A DNA stretch of 64,000 nucleotides from Photobacterium proteolyticum (lineage in GTDB: Bacteria; Pseudomonadota; Gammaproteobacteria; Enterobacterales; Vibrionaceae), in NCBI RefSeq assembly GCF_001939735.1, contig NZ_MJIL01000048.1:62001-126000 (forward strand), read 5' to 3'. Shown here piece by piece: positions 8,609-18,155 of the stretch. Position 1 is the stretch's first letter. Every line of letters starts with the position of its first letter. Below the pieces are notes generated by a model. That model searched no databases and had not been told where the DNA came from. It saw only the letters and a list, made by a program, of their open reading frames with translations. Position numbers and translations under genes: made by a program.

Positions 8609-10693
8609 CTACCGGCTGGTTGATTTGGCAATCATGATTATCATACTACGCCCGGAGACCAAAATAGTATCGCCACGATATCTCGGCGCCTGCTCGATAG
8701 TATAAATATCACGGGGGCTTGGCTCGGCGGTGTTGACCAGCAGGTGCCAGTCCCTGTCACCACCATCCGGCAAGGTGAACACCAGCGGGTCCCAGTAGGC
8801 ATTGCAGATGACATATAGCTCATCCTCGCTGATAGGGTGAATCACGGTTGTTGCCAGCGAATGAGAATGTTCAGACCAGTCAGGCTGGTGCGGCTGAAGT
8901 CCATGCCAGTTGATCCCGACATTCTCGAGCACCGAGCTCAGCGACATATGCATGTTCCATTCAATGGTCGGCTCGGTGCGCCGGATCTGGTTCATTAACA
9001 TCACGAACCGCAGCATATCGGCGTGCGTGTCGACCAGGCGCCAGTCAAACCAGCTGATTTCATTATCCTGGCAATAGGCGTTGTTATTACCCTGCTGGGT
9101 GCGCCGGACTTCATCTCCCATCGAAATCATCGGTGTTCCCAGTGAGAGCAGCAGTGTCGCCAGCATATTTTTACACTGGCGGTTTCGCAGTGCCTCGACC
9201 TCGGCTATATCCGTCGGCCCTTCCACACCATAGTTGTTCGACAGGTTATGGTTGTCACCGTCCCGGTTGGCCTCGCCATTATCCCAGTTATGCTTTTCGC
9301 TGTAGCTGACCAGGTCATTGAGGGTAAAACCATCATGAGCACAGATGAAATTGACCGAGCGATGCGGCGAATGGCGGTTACTGCAGTAGATATCGGGCGA
9401 TCCCAGAATCCGTGAGGCAAACGGGCTGATACTCCCACTGTCCCCGCGCCAGAAGGCCCGCACATCATCACGGTACTTACCGTTCCACTCGTTCCAGCGA
9501 TCGCCAATGAATGAGCCGACCTGATACAGGCCGGCGGCATCCCAAGCTTCGGCAAAGATCTTGGTACTGCTCAGGATAGGATCCGAATCGATTGACCATA
9601 ACAGGGGCGGCTCCCTCATCGGATGGCCCTGGCTATCTCGCGCCAGTACCGATGCCAGATCAAAGCGAAAACCGTCTACCCGCATCTCGGTTACCCAGAA
9701 ATGGAGGGCATCAATGATCATCCGCCGCAGAACGCTGTGGTTGGCATTGCAGGTATTGCCGCAGCCGCTGTAATTGGCATACTGGCCATTTTTCTTATCG
9801 ACAATATAATACGCCCCGTTCTGCAGCCCCTTGAAGCAAAACGTCGGGCCGCTCTCGTCACCTTCTGCCGTATGGTTGAACACGACATCCAGGATCACTT
9901 CAATATCGGCCCGGTGTAGTTCCCTGACCAGGGTTTTAAATTCAGTGATCGCGGCAAGCGGATCTTTCTCGACGCTATAGCCGGCATGAACGGCAAAGAA
10001 ATTAACCGGACTATAGCCCCAGTAATTTTGCCGTCCCTGCGGCGCATCATCGACATCAAACTGCTGGATAGGCATCAGCTCAACGGCCGTCACCCCGAGC
10101 GACTTAAGGTAGGGGATCTTATCGATAACACCGGCAAATGTTCCCCGCCTGGCTTCGTCGACGCCCGACGACGGGTGCTTGGTAAATCCGCCGACATGCA
10201 TTTCGTAGATCACGGTATCTGTCATTGAATGGCGCGGTGCCTGAGTGCCTTGCCAGTCAAAGGCCCGCTGATCAACAACAACACTTTTCATCCCGCTCGC
10301 CATATTCGGCCCGGGACCAATGGCGTTGTCACGACAATAGTGACGCCCGAAGCTAATCGCCTGGCTGTAGGGGTCAATCAGTATTTTTTCCTTGTTGAAG
10401 CGAAGCCCTGCTTCAGGCTTCCAGGGACCATCCACCTGAAAGGCATACACCTGACCGTGACCGATATTGGCAACAAACAAAAACCAGTAATGCCCCCGCT
10501 TGTGCATAACAGGATCAAGCTCAAATGAAAGAAACGGCGCGGTAGCATCCTGACTGTCGAACAAGTGCAATATCACTTGGGTTGCGTCTTTGGAATACAG
10601 GCTGAAGTTCACGCCCTGCTCTTTAATGGTGGCACCTAGCGGGTAGGGTTCCCCTGGCCATGAGTAAATATCCCTGCCGGTCGAAAATTCCAT
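8609..10693 (-). CDS. glgX: GlgX/isoamylase-type glycogen debranching enzyme
   Basis: It hydrolyses alpha-1,6 branch links of glycogen or limit dextrins. The protein has 694 residues: an N-terminal CBM48 domain (about 10-110), then a GH13 barrel. Catalytic motifs are VILDVVFNHTAEGD, the nucleophile Asp in RVDGFRFDLAS, the acid/base Glu in IFAEAWDAAG and the transition-state Asp in CAHDGFTLNDL. A C-terminal beta domain follows. The frame extends 40 codons upstream; I chose the ATG at 10693 (MEFSTGRDIYSWPGEP), with ATGs at 10702 and 10711 possible. It is not near other glg genes; the neighbours are a terminator after prfC and the DUF5363-like gene. GlgX versus a broader isoamylase is not settled by sequence alone. 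Confidence 0.88.
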   Translation of the reverse strand: MEFSTGRDIYSWPGEPYPLGATIKEQGVNFSLYSKDATQVILHLFDSQDATAPFLSFELDPVMHKRGHYWFLFVANIGHGQVYAFQVDGPWKPEAGLRFNKEKILIDPYSQAISFGRHYCRDNAIGPGPNMASGMKSVVVDQRAFDWQGTQAPRHSMTDTVIYEMHVGGFTKHPSSGVDEARRGTFAGVIDKIPYLKSLGVTAVELMPIQQFDVDDAPQGRQNYWGYSPVNFFAVHAGYSVEKDPLAAITEFKTLVRELHRADIEVILDVVFNHTAEGDESGPTFCFKGLQNGAYYIVDKKNGQYANYSGCGNTCNANHSVLRRMIIDALHFWVTEMRVDGFRFDLASVLARDSQGHPMREPPLLWSIDSDPILSSTKIFAEAWDAAGLYQVGSFIGDRWNEWNGKYRDDVRAFWRGDSGSISPFASRILGSPDIYCSNRHSPHRSVNFICAHDGFTLNDLVSYSEKHNWDNGEANRDGDNHNLSNNYGVEGPTDIAEVEALRNRQCKNMLATLLLSLGTPMISMGDEVRRTQQGNNNAYCQDNEISWFDWRLVDTHADMLRFVMLMNQIRRTEPTIEWNMHMSLSSVLENVGINWHGLQPHQPDWSEHSHSLATTVIHPISEDELYVICNAYWDPLVFTLPDGGDRDWHLLVNTAEPSPRDIYTIEQAPRYRGDTILVSGRSMIIMIAKSTSR

Positions 10694-10797
10694 AGTCCCC
10701 ATTCCTTCCATTGTTCTTTCAATACGCAACAGGAAGAATACTAGACCGAGAATAAGGGAATAAAAGAGAGGGGAGGCGGATTCGCCAGAAAAGGATA

Positions 10798-10826
10798 AAA
10801 AAAGCCGCCACAACTGTGACGGCCTT
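10798..10826 (-). terminator. prfC terminator
   Basis: On the minus strand an imperfect stem (AAGGCCGTCACA…TGTGGCGGCTT) is followed by seven U. It separates prfC from the debranching-enzyme gene. Confidence 0.85.
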
Positions 10827-10863
10827 AGACTATTGTAGGCAGGCTCTCGCCCGGAAAGCGCGA

Positions 10864-12444
10864 TTAGTGCTCGCGAGTCGCCCGGAAGTCGACGTCAGGG
10901 AAGCGCTCTTTCGCCAAGTTCAGGTTCACCATGGTTGGCGCGATGTAACTTAGGTTATCACCACCATCTAGTGCCAGGTTTGTCTGGTTCTTGCGCTTGA
11001 ACTCTTCCAGCGTCTTGGTATCGTTGCACTCTACCCAGCGTGCCGTGGCAACATTGACGCTTTCATAGATAGCTTCAACGTTGTATTCGGCCTTCAGGCG
11101 GGCAACAACCACATCGAACTGAAGCACACCAACCGCACCGACGATCAGATCGTTGTTCTGCAGCGGACGGAACACCTGCACCGCACCTTCTTCAGATAGC
11201 TGAACCAGGCCTTTTAGCAGCTGCTTCTGCTTCAGTGGATCTTTCAGGCGGATACGACGGAACAGTTCCGGAGCAAAGTTCGGGATACCGGCAAACTTGA
11301 GGCTTTCACCCTGGGTAAAGGTATCACCGATCTGGATGGTGCCATGGTTATGCAAACCGATAATGTCACCAGCATAGGCCTTTTCCGCACGTGAACGGTC
11401 ACCGGCCATGAAGGTTACCGCATCAGAGATGCTGACGTTCTTGCCGGTACGGACATGGTTCATCTTCATGCCCTGGCTGTAGGTACCCGATACGATACGC
11501 ATGAAGGCAATACGGTCACGGTGTTTCGGATCCATGTTCGCCTGAATTTTGAAGACAAAGCCCGAGAACTTCTCTTCGCTGGCTTCAACGTCACGCTCGT
11601 TGGCCTTACGTGGCATTGGCGTCGGCGCCCATTCAGTCAGGCCGTCCAGCATATGGTCAACACCAAAGTTACCCAGTGCCGTACCGAAGAAGACTGGTGT
11701 CAGCTCGCCGCTCAGGAACAGCTCACGGTCGAACTCGTGCGAGGCACCGATCACCAGCTCCAGCTCTTCACGCAACTGCTCAGCCAGAGAGTCACCAACC
11801 GCCACGTCCAGCTCAGGGTTATCCAGGCCTTTGATGATGCGAGCATCCTGAATCGTGTGGCCCTGGCCCGTCGAGTACAAAATCGTCTCGTCACGGTGAA
11901 TATGGTAAACACCCTTGAACTCCTTACCACAGCCAATTGGCCATGATACCGGCGCGCAGGCCATGTTCAGCTCGGTTTCCACTTCATCCAGCAGTTCCAT
12001 CGGATCACGGATATCACGGTCAAGTTTGTTCATGAAGGTGACGATCGGCGTATCACGCAGACGGGTAACTTCCATCAGCTTGCGGGTACGATCCTCGACA
12101 CCCTTGGCCGCATCGATCACCATCAGGCAGGAGTCGACCGCGGTTAGAGTACGGTAGGTATCTTCCGAGAAATCTTCGTGTCCCGGGGTATCTAGCAGGT
12201 TGACCAGACAATCGTTGTACGGGAACTGCATAACCGAGGTAGTTACCGAGATCCCACGCTCTTTTTCCATTTCCATCCAGTCTGACTTGGCGTGCTGGTT
12301 AGAGCCACGGCCCTTGACCGTACCGGCTTTCTGGATCGCGTTTCCGAATAACAATACTTTTTCGGTAATCGTGGTTTTACCCGCATCCGGGTGAGAAATG
12401 ATCGCAAACGTACGACGTTTGTTCACTTCAGCTAAAAAAGACAT
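10864..12444 (-). CDS. prfC: Peptide chain release factor 3
   Basis: RF3 is a translational GTPase that recycles RF1/RF2 from the ribosome after peptide release. The 526 residues contain G1 [10 protein letters not shown]3 DTPGHEDF and G4 NKLDR, then the RF3-specific C-terminal domains. The frame is open 10 codons upstream, but [18 protein letters not shown] at 12444 is the family start; the only ribosome-binding-like AGGA is about 12 nt away. A TATAAT box at 12673-12678 implies a leader of roughly 220 nt with a strong hairpin (12529-12564). It ends at its own terminator. Confidence 0.97.
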   Translation of the reverse strand: MSFLAEVNKRRTFAIISHPDAGKTTITEKVLLFGNAIQKAGTVKGRGSNQHAKSDWMEMEKERGISVTTSVMQFPYNDCLVNLLDTPGHEDFSEDTYRTLTAVDSCLMVIDAAKGVEDRTRKLMEVTRLRDTPIVTFMNKLDRDIRDPMELLDEVETELNMACAPVSWPIGCGKEFKGVYHIHRDETILYSTGQGHTIQDARIIKGLDNPELDVAVGDSLAEQLREELELVIGASHEFDRELFLSGELTPVFFGTALGNFGVDHMLDGLTEWAPTPMPRKANERDVEASEEKFSGFVFKIQANMDPKHRDRIAFMRIVSGTYSQGMKMNHVRTGKNVSISDAVTFMAGDRSRAEKAYAGDIIGLHNHGTIQIGDTFTQGESLKFAGIPNFAPELFRRIRLKDPLKQKQLLKGLVQLSEEGAVQVFRPLQNNDLIVGAVGVLQFDVVVARLKAEYNVEAIYESVNVATARWVECNDTKTLEEFKRKNQTNLALDGGDNLSYIAPTMVNLNLAKERFPDVDFRATREH

Positions 12445-12746
12445 AAGCGTTGATAATCCTGTGAGAGATTTCAATAATCGAGCAGTAGCCCATCAAGCGT
12501 GAGCTACCCGGCTCCAAATAAGTAGACCGGAACCAAGTCTCGCTGCGAGACCCAGCCGGGTTCCATCATCTGCAAGGCAGAAACAAAGGGTGATTTAATT
12601 ACAGTGAATTACATGTTTGCCTCTATCCTACGCAGCATGATCGTTGACTAGTGGAGCCTGAAAGATGGCGGAATTATACGCAAACTCCGCAGAAAGAAAC
12701 AGCAGTAACACGGTGCTGATTCAAGTACCTGGCCCGTCGAGAGCGG
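12445..12746 (-). promoter_or_regulatory. prfC promoter and structured 5' leader
   Basis: The -10 TATAAT lies at 12673-12678 on the minus strand. Between it and prfC, GGAACC/GGTTCC (12529-12534 and 12559-12564) encloses GTCTCG/CGAGAC (12537-12542 and 12546-12551) around a 3-nt loop. No ORF of note is present. The start of transcription is inferred from the -10 box only. Confidence 0.55.
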
Positions 12747-13193
12747 CTACATGATCAGATAGGTCATGATCAGGGCGTCTTCGCGTCCGGTTTCAGCCGG
12801 GTAGTAGCCGATCCGGCGGTTGATCTCATTGAAGCCGACCGCCTCGTATAACTGGTAGGCACGGGCATTGCTGGCCCTGACTTCAAGCCAGATTTCCTCG
12901 GCATTCATGGCCGAGAGCTGATCGATAAAGCCTTCCAGCAATATCTTGCCGTACCCCTTGCCCTGACAGGCGGGATCAACGGCAATGTTGAGCAACGTCG
13001 CCTCGCCCGCCACATTCTGGCCAAAACAGTAGCCAACCGTCTGCCCGTCGATCTCAAGGACAAAATTGGCGGCAATCTTGCCCGGTGCTTTGCGGATCAT
13101 CGATTCTGCCCAGGGAAACGCATGAGCAGCCTGCTCGATACGCCAGACGTCATCGAGATGGTGTGCGACTAAGGGAACAATTTTATGAGTCAT
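12747..13193 (-). CDS. rimI: Ribosomal protein bS18 N-alpha-acetyltransferase RimI
   Basis: A GNAT-fold acetyltransferase of 148 residues that acetylates the N-terminus of ribosomal protein S18 and possibly others. The acetyl-CoA loop is visible in AVDPACQGKGYGKILLEGFI, with LEVRASNARAYQLYEAVGF as motif B. Its first 11 bases overlap the end of holD, the usual holD–rimI pairing, so translation is probably coupled. Confidence 0.95.
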   Translation of the reverse strand: MTHKIVPLVAHHLDDVWRIEQAAHAFPWAESMIRKAPGKIAANFVLEIDGQTVGYCFGQNVAGEATLLNIAVDPACQGKGYGKILLEGFIDQLSAMNAEEIWLEVRASNARAYQLYEAVGFNEINRRIGYYPAETGREDALIMTYLIM

Positions 13194-13584
13194 AAGAACA
13201 AATCTGCTGCCATAAGGCTTTCTTGCTTGCTGGGTTGGTATGCATTTGTTTCAGTGATACTGATGTCAGCAACTGACACCCTGCCGGGTGCGCCGCCTGG
13301 CATCCGGCCAGCCAGCACCACGTTAAATGATGTTCACGGACCTGGTCCAGCGCCTGAGGAGGAAGTAACAGCGCCTGCTCGGGAGCCAGCTTCATACTCT
13401 TCAGGATCCGGCCAAAGAGCCAGCGGTCATGCTCATCCAGCACCTCGGAACAGACAAACAGCAGCTTACAAGTCTCCGGAAGGTCAATCACAGGTACTTG
13501 CATATCAGGAAAAAAGGACGGCTTCCTTACCTGCCAGTAAGTCAGGCCCATCTCCTGCAATACCTGTATATCTCTCTGATTCAT
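13183..13584 (-). CDS. holD: DNA polymerase III psi subunit HolD
   Basis: Psi links the clamp loader to the chi subunit and so to SSB. The 133-residue length fits. MNQRDIQVLQEMGLTYWQVR, followed by LLFVCSEVL and a Gln/His/Cys-rich tail, matches the psi family, which starts with a short chi-binding peptide. The gene overlaps rimI by 11 nt, as in other gammaproteobacteria. A plus-strand frame of 167 codons covers the same DNA but is an antisense shadow. Confidence 0.9.
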   Translation of the reverse strand: MNQRDIQVLQEMGLTYWQVRKPSFFPDMQVPVIDLPETCKLLFVCSEVLDEHDRWLFGRILKSMKLAPEQALLLPPQALDQVREHHLTWCWLAGCQAAHPAGCQLLTSVSLKQMHTNPASKKALWQQICSYDS

Positions 13585-13688
13585 CGTATTACCATTTTCT
13601 GTCTGGTGGCATCACTTCGGCAGGCGATCCTACCAGATCATGTGACGAAATAGAGCCATCGGTATCCGAATATTTTCAGGACCAATAA

Positions 13689-13712
13689 AAATACCACCCG
13701 CAGGTGGTATTT
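13689..13712 (-). terminator. Terminator after the GNAT gene of the ubiT pair
   Basis: The stem AAATACCACC/GGTGGTATTT with loop CGCA is followed on the minus strand by U residues. It lies 24 bp after the stop of the GNAT gene. Confidence 0.88.
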
Positions 13713-13735
13713 GACGGGCTCAGAACCTGTCGGGA

Positions 13736-14239
13736 TCAGAGCTCGGAAAATTCCGCACAGTATTCCACCAGCCCGGTAATACCGGCCAGAGAATCCGGAA
13801 CCAGCTCCAGCACCATGAACGCCTCATCCGGCACCGACCAGCTACAGCGCAGCCCGTGCTCAGAAGCTTTGACAAAGCCAGCCTTCGGATAATAGTCGCT
13901 GTGGCCCAGCACGACAGTCACCGGGTATCCCAGCTCAGCCAATATGCTCTTAGCCTCTTCCATCAGCGCCTGGCCAATACCTTGTCGCTGGTGTTCCGGC
14001 TTCACGGCCAGCGGTGCCAGCCCCTGCCAGTTACCTTCCTGTCCATCAACCGTGACCGGGCTGAAAAACAGGTGGCCAATCAACTCGCCGTCATCACTGC
14101 ATGCCACCAAGGACAGAGTCCGGTGACCATTTTCACGCAGCTTCATCACCAGGTTTGCTTCCGCCTCGGTGTCAAATACGGCTTTCAGCAAACTGTCGAT
14201 AGGAAGAATATCTGCCGGCGCTTCTGTTCTAATGAGCAT
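13736..14239 (-). CDS. yhbS: GNAT N-acetyltransferase, YhbS-like
   Basis: A 167-residue GNAT protein. The acetyl-CoA site is in LAPLAVKPEHQRQGIGQALM, followed by VVLGHSDYYPKAGF, a combination typical of the YhbS family. The substrate is unknown. The frame is open upstream inside ubiT; the ATG at 14239 (MLIRTEAPADILPID) overlaps the ubiT stop by 11 nt, so the two are translationally coupled. The same ubiT–yhbS pairing occurs in E. coli, next to ubiU–ubiV. Confidence 0.88.
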   Translation of the reverse strand: MLIRTEAPADILPIDSLLKAVFDTEAEANLVMKLRENGHRTLSLVACSDDGELIGHLFFSPVTVDGQEGNWQGLAPLAVKPEHQRQGIGQALMEEAKSILAELGYPVTVVLGHSDYYPKAGFVKASEHGLRCSWSVPDEAFMVLELVPDSLAGITGLVEYCAEFSEL

Positions 14240-14750
14240 TAATGACCTCTTTATCAGCCGCCATGTCCTGCATCCCTTTCTGGATGAAGTCTGCTGACTG
14301 CTGCAAAACAAATTTAACCGGGGCCGGAAGCAGCTCAAGATCAATACTGTCCATCAAGTTCTTCACTTCCAGTCCCAACTCGGTATCCCCTTCGATGCGA
14401 AGACGACGCTGGAAGAAGAGTGTATCAGGATCTTCCTTGCGCGCGGCAATTAATACCAAGTCATTACATTCGCCGCTGAAACTGACATCTTCCTGTTCAG
14501 CATGCTCCGAGACGACCAACTGCTCATCCTGGTAGCTGATATACCAGCGCAGACCAAGATCTCTGACCTCAACCTTTAGCCAGCGATCTTCCAGGAACTC
14601 AAAATCACCATCTTCCAGCGCTTCTTTAAACACCATCGCCAGACCATCAAGCATCACTTTTTTCTGAATGGCAAACGGGGTCATTTGGGCTGGCACGCGG
14701 ATCAGAGCCGGGCCGTATTGCACCATGTGCTTTCGTAGTTGAGCAATCAC
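14229..14750 (-). CDS. ubiT: UbiT, SCP2-domain accessory factor for O2-independent ubiquinone synthesis
   Basis: It is a lipid-binding SCP2-domain protein needed with UbiU and UbiV to make ubiquinone without oxygen. The 173 residues match E. coli UbiT (YhbT) along the length, including MTPFAIQKKVMLDGLAMVFK, FEFLEDRWLKVEVRDLGLRW, ARKEDPDTLFFQRRLRIEGD and ELGLEVKNLMDSI. No in-frame ATG lies at the expected position. GTG at 14750 (GTG-ATT-GCT, VIAQLRKHM) with AGGAAT 9-10 nt before it gives the expected length; the next ATG is eight codons in. It overlaps yhbS by 11 nt. Confidence 0.93.
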   Translation of the reverse strand: MIAQLRKHMVQYGPALIRVPAQMTPFAIQKKVMLDGLAMVFKEALEDGDFEFLEDRWLKVEVRDLGLRWYISYQDEQLVVSEHAEQEDVSFSGECNDLVLIAARKEDPDTLFFQRRLRIEGDTELGLEVKNLMDSIDLELLPAPVKFVLQQSADFIQKGMQDMAADKEVINAH

Positions 14751-14953
14751 TGTCTTATTATTCCTGTCTCTGTCGCAATTATTGACTGATTGTATGGCAA
14801 TTATGGGGGAGCTTTTCATGCCTTGAGTCAAAAAAAACGCTTCTCTGAACGCAAAGTTTGGAATTACGGCATTATCACAGGTTATAGTACATAGCACTTA
14901 ATTTACGGCTCCTCCCTGCCGGAGGGCAACGGATACGGATATACGCACCTTCA

Positions 14954-16993
14954 ATGCCGACTGAGCAACTCAACTACTGGTTTCCGCTGCTGACCGATAA
15001 CAGCCCTTTTCTGTTTGCAGTGCTAGATCCGGATCATAACTACCTGGTCGTCAACAATCGCTATTGCGAGATTAGCGGGCTGGAGCGCGAAGAATTAGTA
15101 GGCCAGAACGACAAAGACATTCTGGGTCAGGCATTCTATGACTCCCTTCGTCCCTATTACGAGCGCGCATTCAATGGCGAATCCGTCGAAGGCGAGGTGG
15201 TACTGAATGACAACCGTCATGATACCAGCATGCATTTCAGCCTGGCTCCGCTCAAAGATCAGGTTGGCGATATTCCCTATATCGTGCTGCACTCTGCCGA
15301 TACCTCGGAGCGCCAGGTCCTGGTCAATTCACTGGCCGAACTGGAGCACCAGCTCAACCAGCTCAATGAATTAATCACCGACGGCAGTTGCCTGATCGAG
15401 GGAGAGATCATCATCTCGGCCAACCAGACCGCCGCCGATATGCTGGGTTTTGAATCCCCGCGAGATCTCATCGGCGAAGAGCTGGGACGGCTACTGATAG
15501 ATAGTAGCAGCCAGCGCATTCTGGGCGAGCAGATCAACCAGCTGGGCAAGAACGAGCAGCGAAAGTGCCAGACCAGCCCTCGCTGCAGCACCGACAAGGC
15601 CCTGCAGGTATCATCGTCGGACATCACCCTGCTGGGTGCCCCGGCAAAACTCATTCTGCTGCAGGACACCTCCGAGCGAGCAGTCCAACAGGGCCAGGTT
15701 GAACTGCTTGTCCAAACCGACCCGCTCACCGGGCTTTATAACCGCCACGGCTTCAGCCGCCGGCTGGAGCAGTTGATCAACAACGAATCCCCGCTGGTGA
15801 TGCTGTACCTTGATCTTGATAACTTCAAAAATATCAATGATTCACTTGGCCACCACATCGGAGACCGAGTACTGCAGGAAATCTCCCAGCGCCTGCGCCG
15901 CCTGCTGCCGGATACCGCCATTATCGGCCACCTGAGCGGCGACGAGTTTGCCATCATCCTGCAGGAACCCGAACATGACCGCAGCGGCGAGTTGATTTCG
16001 CAGCAGATCATCGCCCTGATCAACCAGCCCTTTGACCTGCACCACTTCAGCAAGCATCTGGCCTGCTCGATAGGCATGGTGACCTACCCGGGCGACGGTA
16101 ACGATGCCCGTATTCTGTTGCAAAATGCCGATACCGCAATGTACGAGGCCAAGAACCGTGGTCGCAACCGTCTGGTCAAGTTCAGCGAGGAAATGAACAA
16201 AGAAGCCCGGATGCAACTATGGCTGGAAATCGAGTTGCAAAAAGCGCTGCAGCAAAATGGCCTGGAGGTCTGGTACCAGCCAAAGGTCAATGCCAAAGAC
16301 TATGCCATCGACGGTGCCGAAGCCCTGGTGCGCTGGAAACATCCGGTAGAAGGCTATATCAGCCCGGCACAGTTTATCCCGGTCGCGGAGCGCTCCGGCA
16401 TGATTGAGCAGCTCGGCCAGGTCGTGATAAGGGAAGTTTTCACCACGGTACGAAAATGGAAGCAGCAGGGTCTGCTATCCGGACGGGTGGCCATCAACCT
16501 GTCACCGCAGCAGTTTGGTAACCCGAACCTGATCAGCTTTGTTGAGAAGCTAAAGAAGGCAACCGGGGTCAACCCCAACGACATCACATTCGAGCTTACC
16601 GAAAGTGCCGTCATGAGCGACGGCGAGCATACTATCCAGATGCTCAATGCCATCAAGAAGCAGGGCTTTGCCCTCTCGATAGATGACTTCGGTACCGGCT
16701 ACTCTTCCCTGTCCTATCTGGCGCGCTTCCCGCTCGACGAGCTGAAGATCGACCGGGCATTTATCAAAGATATCGAAACCATCCCCAAGCAGGTCACGCT
16801 CATCGAGAACATTATCAACCTCGGAAAGGCGCTAAGCATGAGTATTGTCGCAGAAGGGGTCGAGACCCGTCAGCAGGCGACCTTGCTGTCGAACCTCAAT
16901 TGCGACTATATCCAGGGGTTCCATTTCTACAAGCCGCTACCCAAAAATGAGCTGGATGCCATTTTGCTCAAGCACAGCCGCCACAAGGACTAA
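14954..16993 (+). CDS. PAS–GGDEF–EAL cyclic-di-GMP enzyme
   Basis: 679 residues: a PAS-like sensor (about 10-115), a second linker/PAS-like stretch (120-245), GGDEF (about 255-415) and EAL (about 425-672). The GGDEF signature is SGDEF at 328-332, a variant found in active cyclases, and no RxxD inhibitory site stands before it. The EAL domain has EALVRW (456-461), DDFGTGYSS (577-585), KIDR and VAEGVE, so phosphodiesterase activity is likely. I see no membrane segment or signal peptide, so it is probably cytoplasmic. No good ribosome-binding site precedes the ATG (GGAGG is 27 nt away), so the start is uncertain. It sits between the two halves of the ubi locus, divergent from ubiT. Confidence 0.9.
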   Translation: MPTEQLNYWFPLLTDNSPFLFAVLDPDHNYLVVNNRYCEISGLEREELVGQNDKDILGQAFYDSLRPYYERAFNGESVEGEVVLNDNRHDTSMHFSLAPLKDQVGDIPYIVLHSADTSERQVLVNSLAELEHQLNQLNELITDGSCLIEGEIIISANQTAADMLGFESPRDLIGEELGRLLIDSSSQRILGEQINQLGKNEQRKCQTSPRCSTDKALQVSSSDITLLGAPAKLILLQDTSERAVQQGQVELLVQTDPLTGLYNRHGFSRRLEQLINNESPLVMLYLDLDNFKNINDSLGHHIGDRVLQEISQRLRRLLPDTAIIGHLSGDEFAIILQEPEHDRSGELISQQIIALINQPFDLHHFSKHLACSIGMVTYPGDGNDARILLQNADTAMYEAKNRGRNRLVKFSEEMNKEARMQLWLEIELQKALQQNGLEVWYQPKVNAKDYAIDGAEALVRWKHPVEGYISPAQFIPVAERSGMIEQLGQVVIREVFTTVRKWKQQGLLSGRVAINLSPQQFGNPNLISFVEKLKKATGVNPNDITFELTESAVMSDGEHTIQMLNAIKKQGFALSIDDFGTGYSSLSYLARFPLDELKIDRAFIKDIETIPKQVTLIENIINLGKALSMSIVAEGVETRQQATLLSNLNCDYIQGFHFYKPLPKNELDAILLKHSRHKD

Positions 16994-17032
16994 GCGCTAC
17001 CACTTTCTAGTTATAAAAGCTAGAGAAAAAAG

Positions 17033-17094
17033 TTGTCCTAAATCAACAAAACCTGCCTGACATCAAAACAAGGGGGCACTAAGCCCCCTACTAT
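17033..17094 (+). promoter_or_regulatory. Possible FNR site and -10 box before ubiU
   Basis: TTGTC-CTAA-ATCAA (17033-17046) has one perfect and one poor half-site of the FNR consensus TTGAT-N4-ATCAA. A TACTAT -10-like box at 17089-17094 would put the site near -61.5. A terminator-like hairpin (17071-17089) lies between. In E. coli the ubiUV genes respond to FNR. This is a weak pattern match. Confidence 0.4.
17071..17089 (+). terminator. Probable terminator after the GGDEF–EAL gene
   Basis: The stem AGGGGGC/GCCCCCT with loop ACTAA is followed by a weak T-rich stretch. It lies between the GGDEF–EAL gene and ubiU. Confidence 0.6.
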
Positions 17095-17136
17095 TTGCTC
17101 CATCACTTTTATTCCCACACTGGTAGAAATAATAAT

Positions 17137-18144
17137 ATGGAGCTACTTTGCCCCGCCGGTAACCTTCCGGCGCTGAAAACTGCCATTGATAACGGTGCGG
17201 ATGCCGTGTATATCGGCTTTAAGGATGACACCAATGCCCGCCACTTTGCAGGTCTAAATTTTACAGGCAGAAAACTCGAAAAAGCCGTGCAGTATGTGAA
17301 AGATCACAACCGCAAACTGCATGTTGCGCTCAACACCTTCGCTCACCCGGACGGCTTCGAGCGCTGGAAACGTGCCGTCGACAATGCTGCTGCGATGGGG
17401 GTAGATGCCCTGATTGTGGCTGATATAGCGGTACTGGACTACGCGGCAACCACCTACCCGGACCTTGAGCTGCACCTCTCAGTACAAGCATCGGCAACCA
17501 ATACCGCCGCGATCGATTTCTACCAGCAGAACTTCAACGTCAAGCGTGTCGTGCTGCCCCGCGTGCTGTCTATCCACCAGGTAAAACAGCTGGCCCGCAA
17601 CACCGATATGCAGCTTGAAGTGTTTGCCTTCGGGAGCCTCTGCATCATGTCTGAGGGACGCTGCTACCTGTCCTCCTACATGACCGGCGAGTCGCCGAAT
17701 ACCGTCGGCGCCTGCTCACCGGCGAAATTTGTCCGCTGGCAGGAAACCCCACAAGGGCTGGAATCTCGCCTCAACGACGTGTTGATCGACCGTTACGAAG
17801 CAGGTGAGAACGCCGGCTACCCTACCTTGTGCAAGGGACGCTTCGAAGTGGACTTCGAGGGCGAGAGCAGACGCTATCACGCGCTGGAAGAGCCAACCAG
17901 CCTCAATACCCTGGAGATCCTGCCAGAACTGTTCAAAGCCAATATTGCCTCGGTGAAAATTGAAGGCCGCCAGCGCAGCCCTGCCTATGTCGAGCAGGTA
18001 ACCCGTACCTGGCGCGCGGCTATCGATCGCTATCTGGCTGATCCGGAAGGCTACAGCGTCGATCCGGCGTGGAACGCCTGCCTGGGCAACGTGTCCGAAG
18101 GCAAACAGACGACCCTCGGCGCGTATCACCGCAAGTGGCAATAA
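17137..18144 (+). CDS. ubiU: UbiU, 4Fe-4S hydroxylase subunit of O2-independent ubiquinone synthesis
   Basis: It belongs to the U32 peptidase-like family and forms a heterodimer with UbiV for oxygen-independent ring hydroxylation of ubiquinone precursors. The 335 residues contain the four cluster cysteines at 169, 176, 193 and 232 (SLCIMSEGRC, VGACSPAKF, PTLCKGR), the same positions I recall for E. coli UbiU. The frame is open upstream; MELLCPAGNLPALKTAID at 17137 is the family start. It is followed by ubiV at about 11 bp. A weak FNR-like site lies upstream. Confidence 0.95.
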   Translation: MELLCPAGNLPALKTAIDNGADAVYIGFKDDTNARHFAGLNFTGRKLEKAVQYVKDHNRKLHVALNTFAHPDGFERWKRAVDNAAAMGVDALIVADIAVLDYAATTYPDLELHLSVQASATNTAAIDFYQQNFNVKRVVLPRVLSIHQVKQLARNTDMQLEVFAFGSLCIMSEGRCYLSSYMTGESPNTVGACSPAKFVRWQETPQGLESRLNDVLIDRYEAGENAGYPTLCKGRFEVDFEGESRRYHALEEPTSLNTLEILPELFKANIASVKIEGRQRSPAYVEQVTRTWRAAIDRYLADPEGYSVDPAWNACLGNVSEGKQTTLGAYHRKWQ

Positions 18145-18155
18145 AGGAAAACATG

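Noticed and set aside
13185..13688. 167-codon plus-strand frame
   Set aside because: It lies antisense to holD, whose product and overlap with rimI are clear; no ribosome-binding site or known motif.
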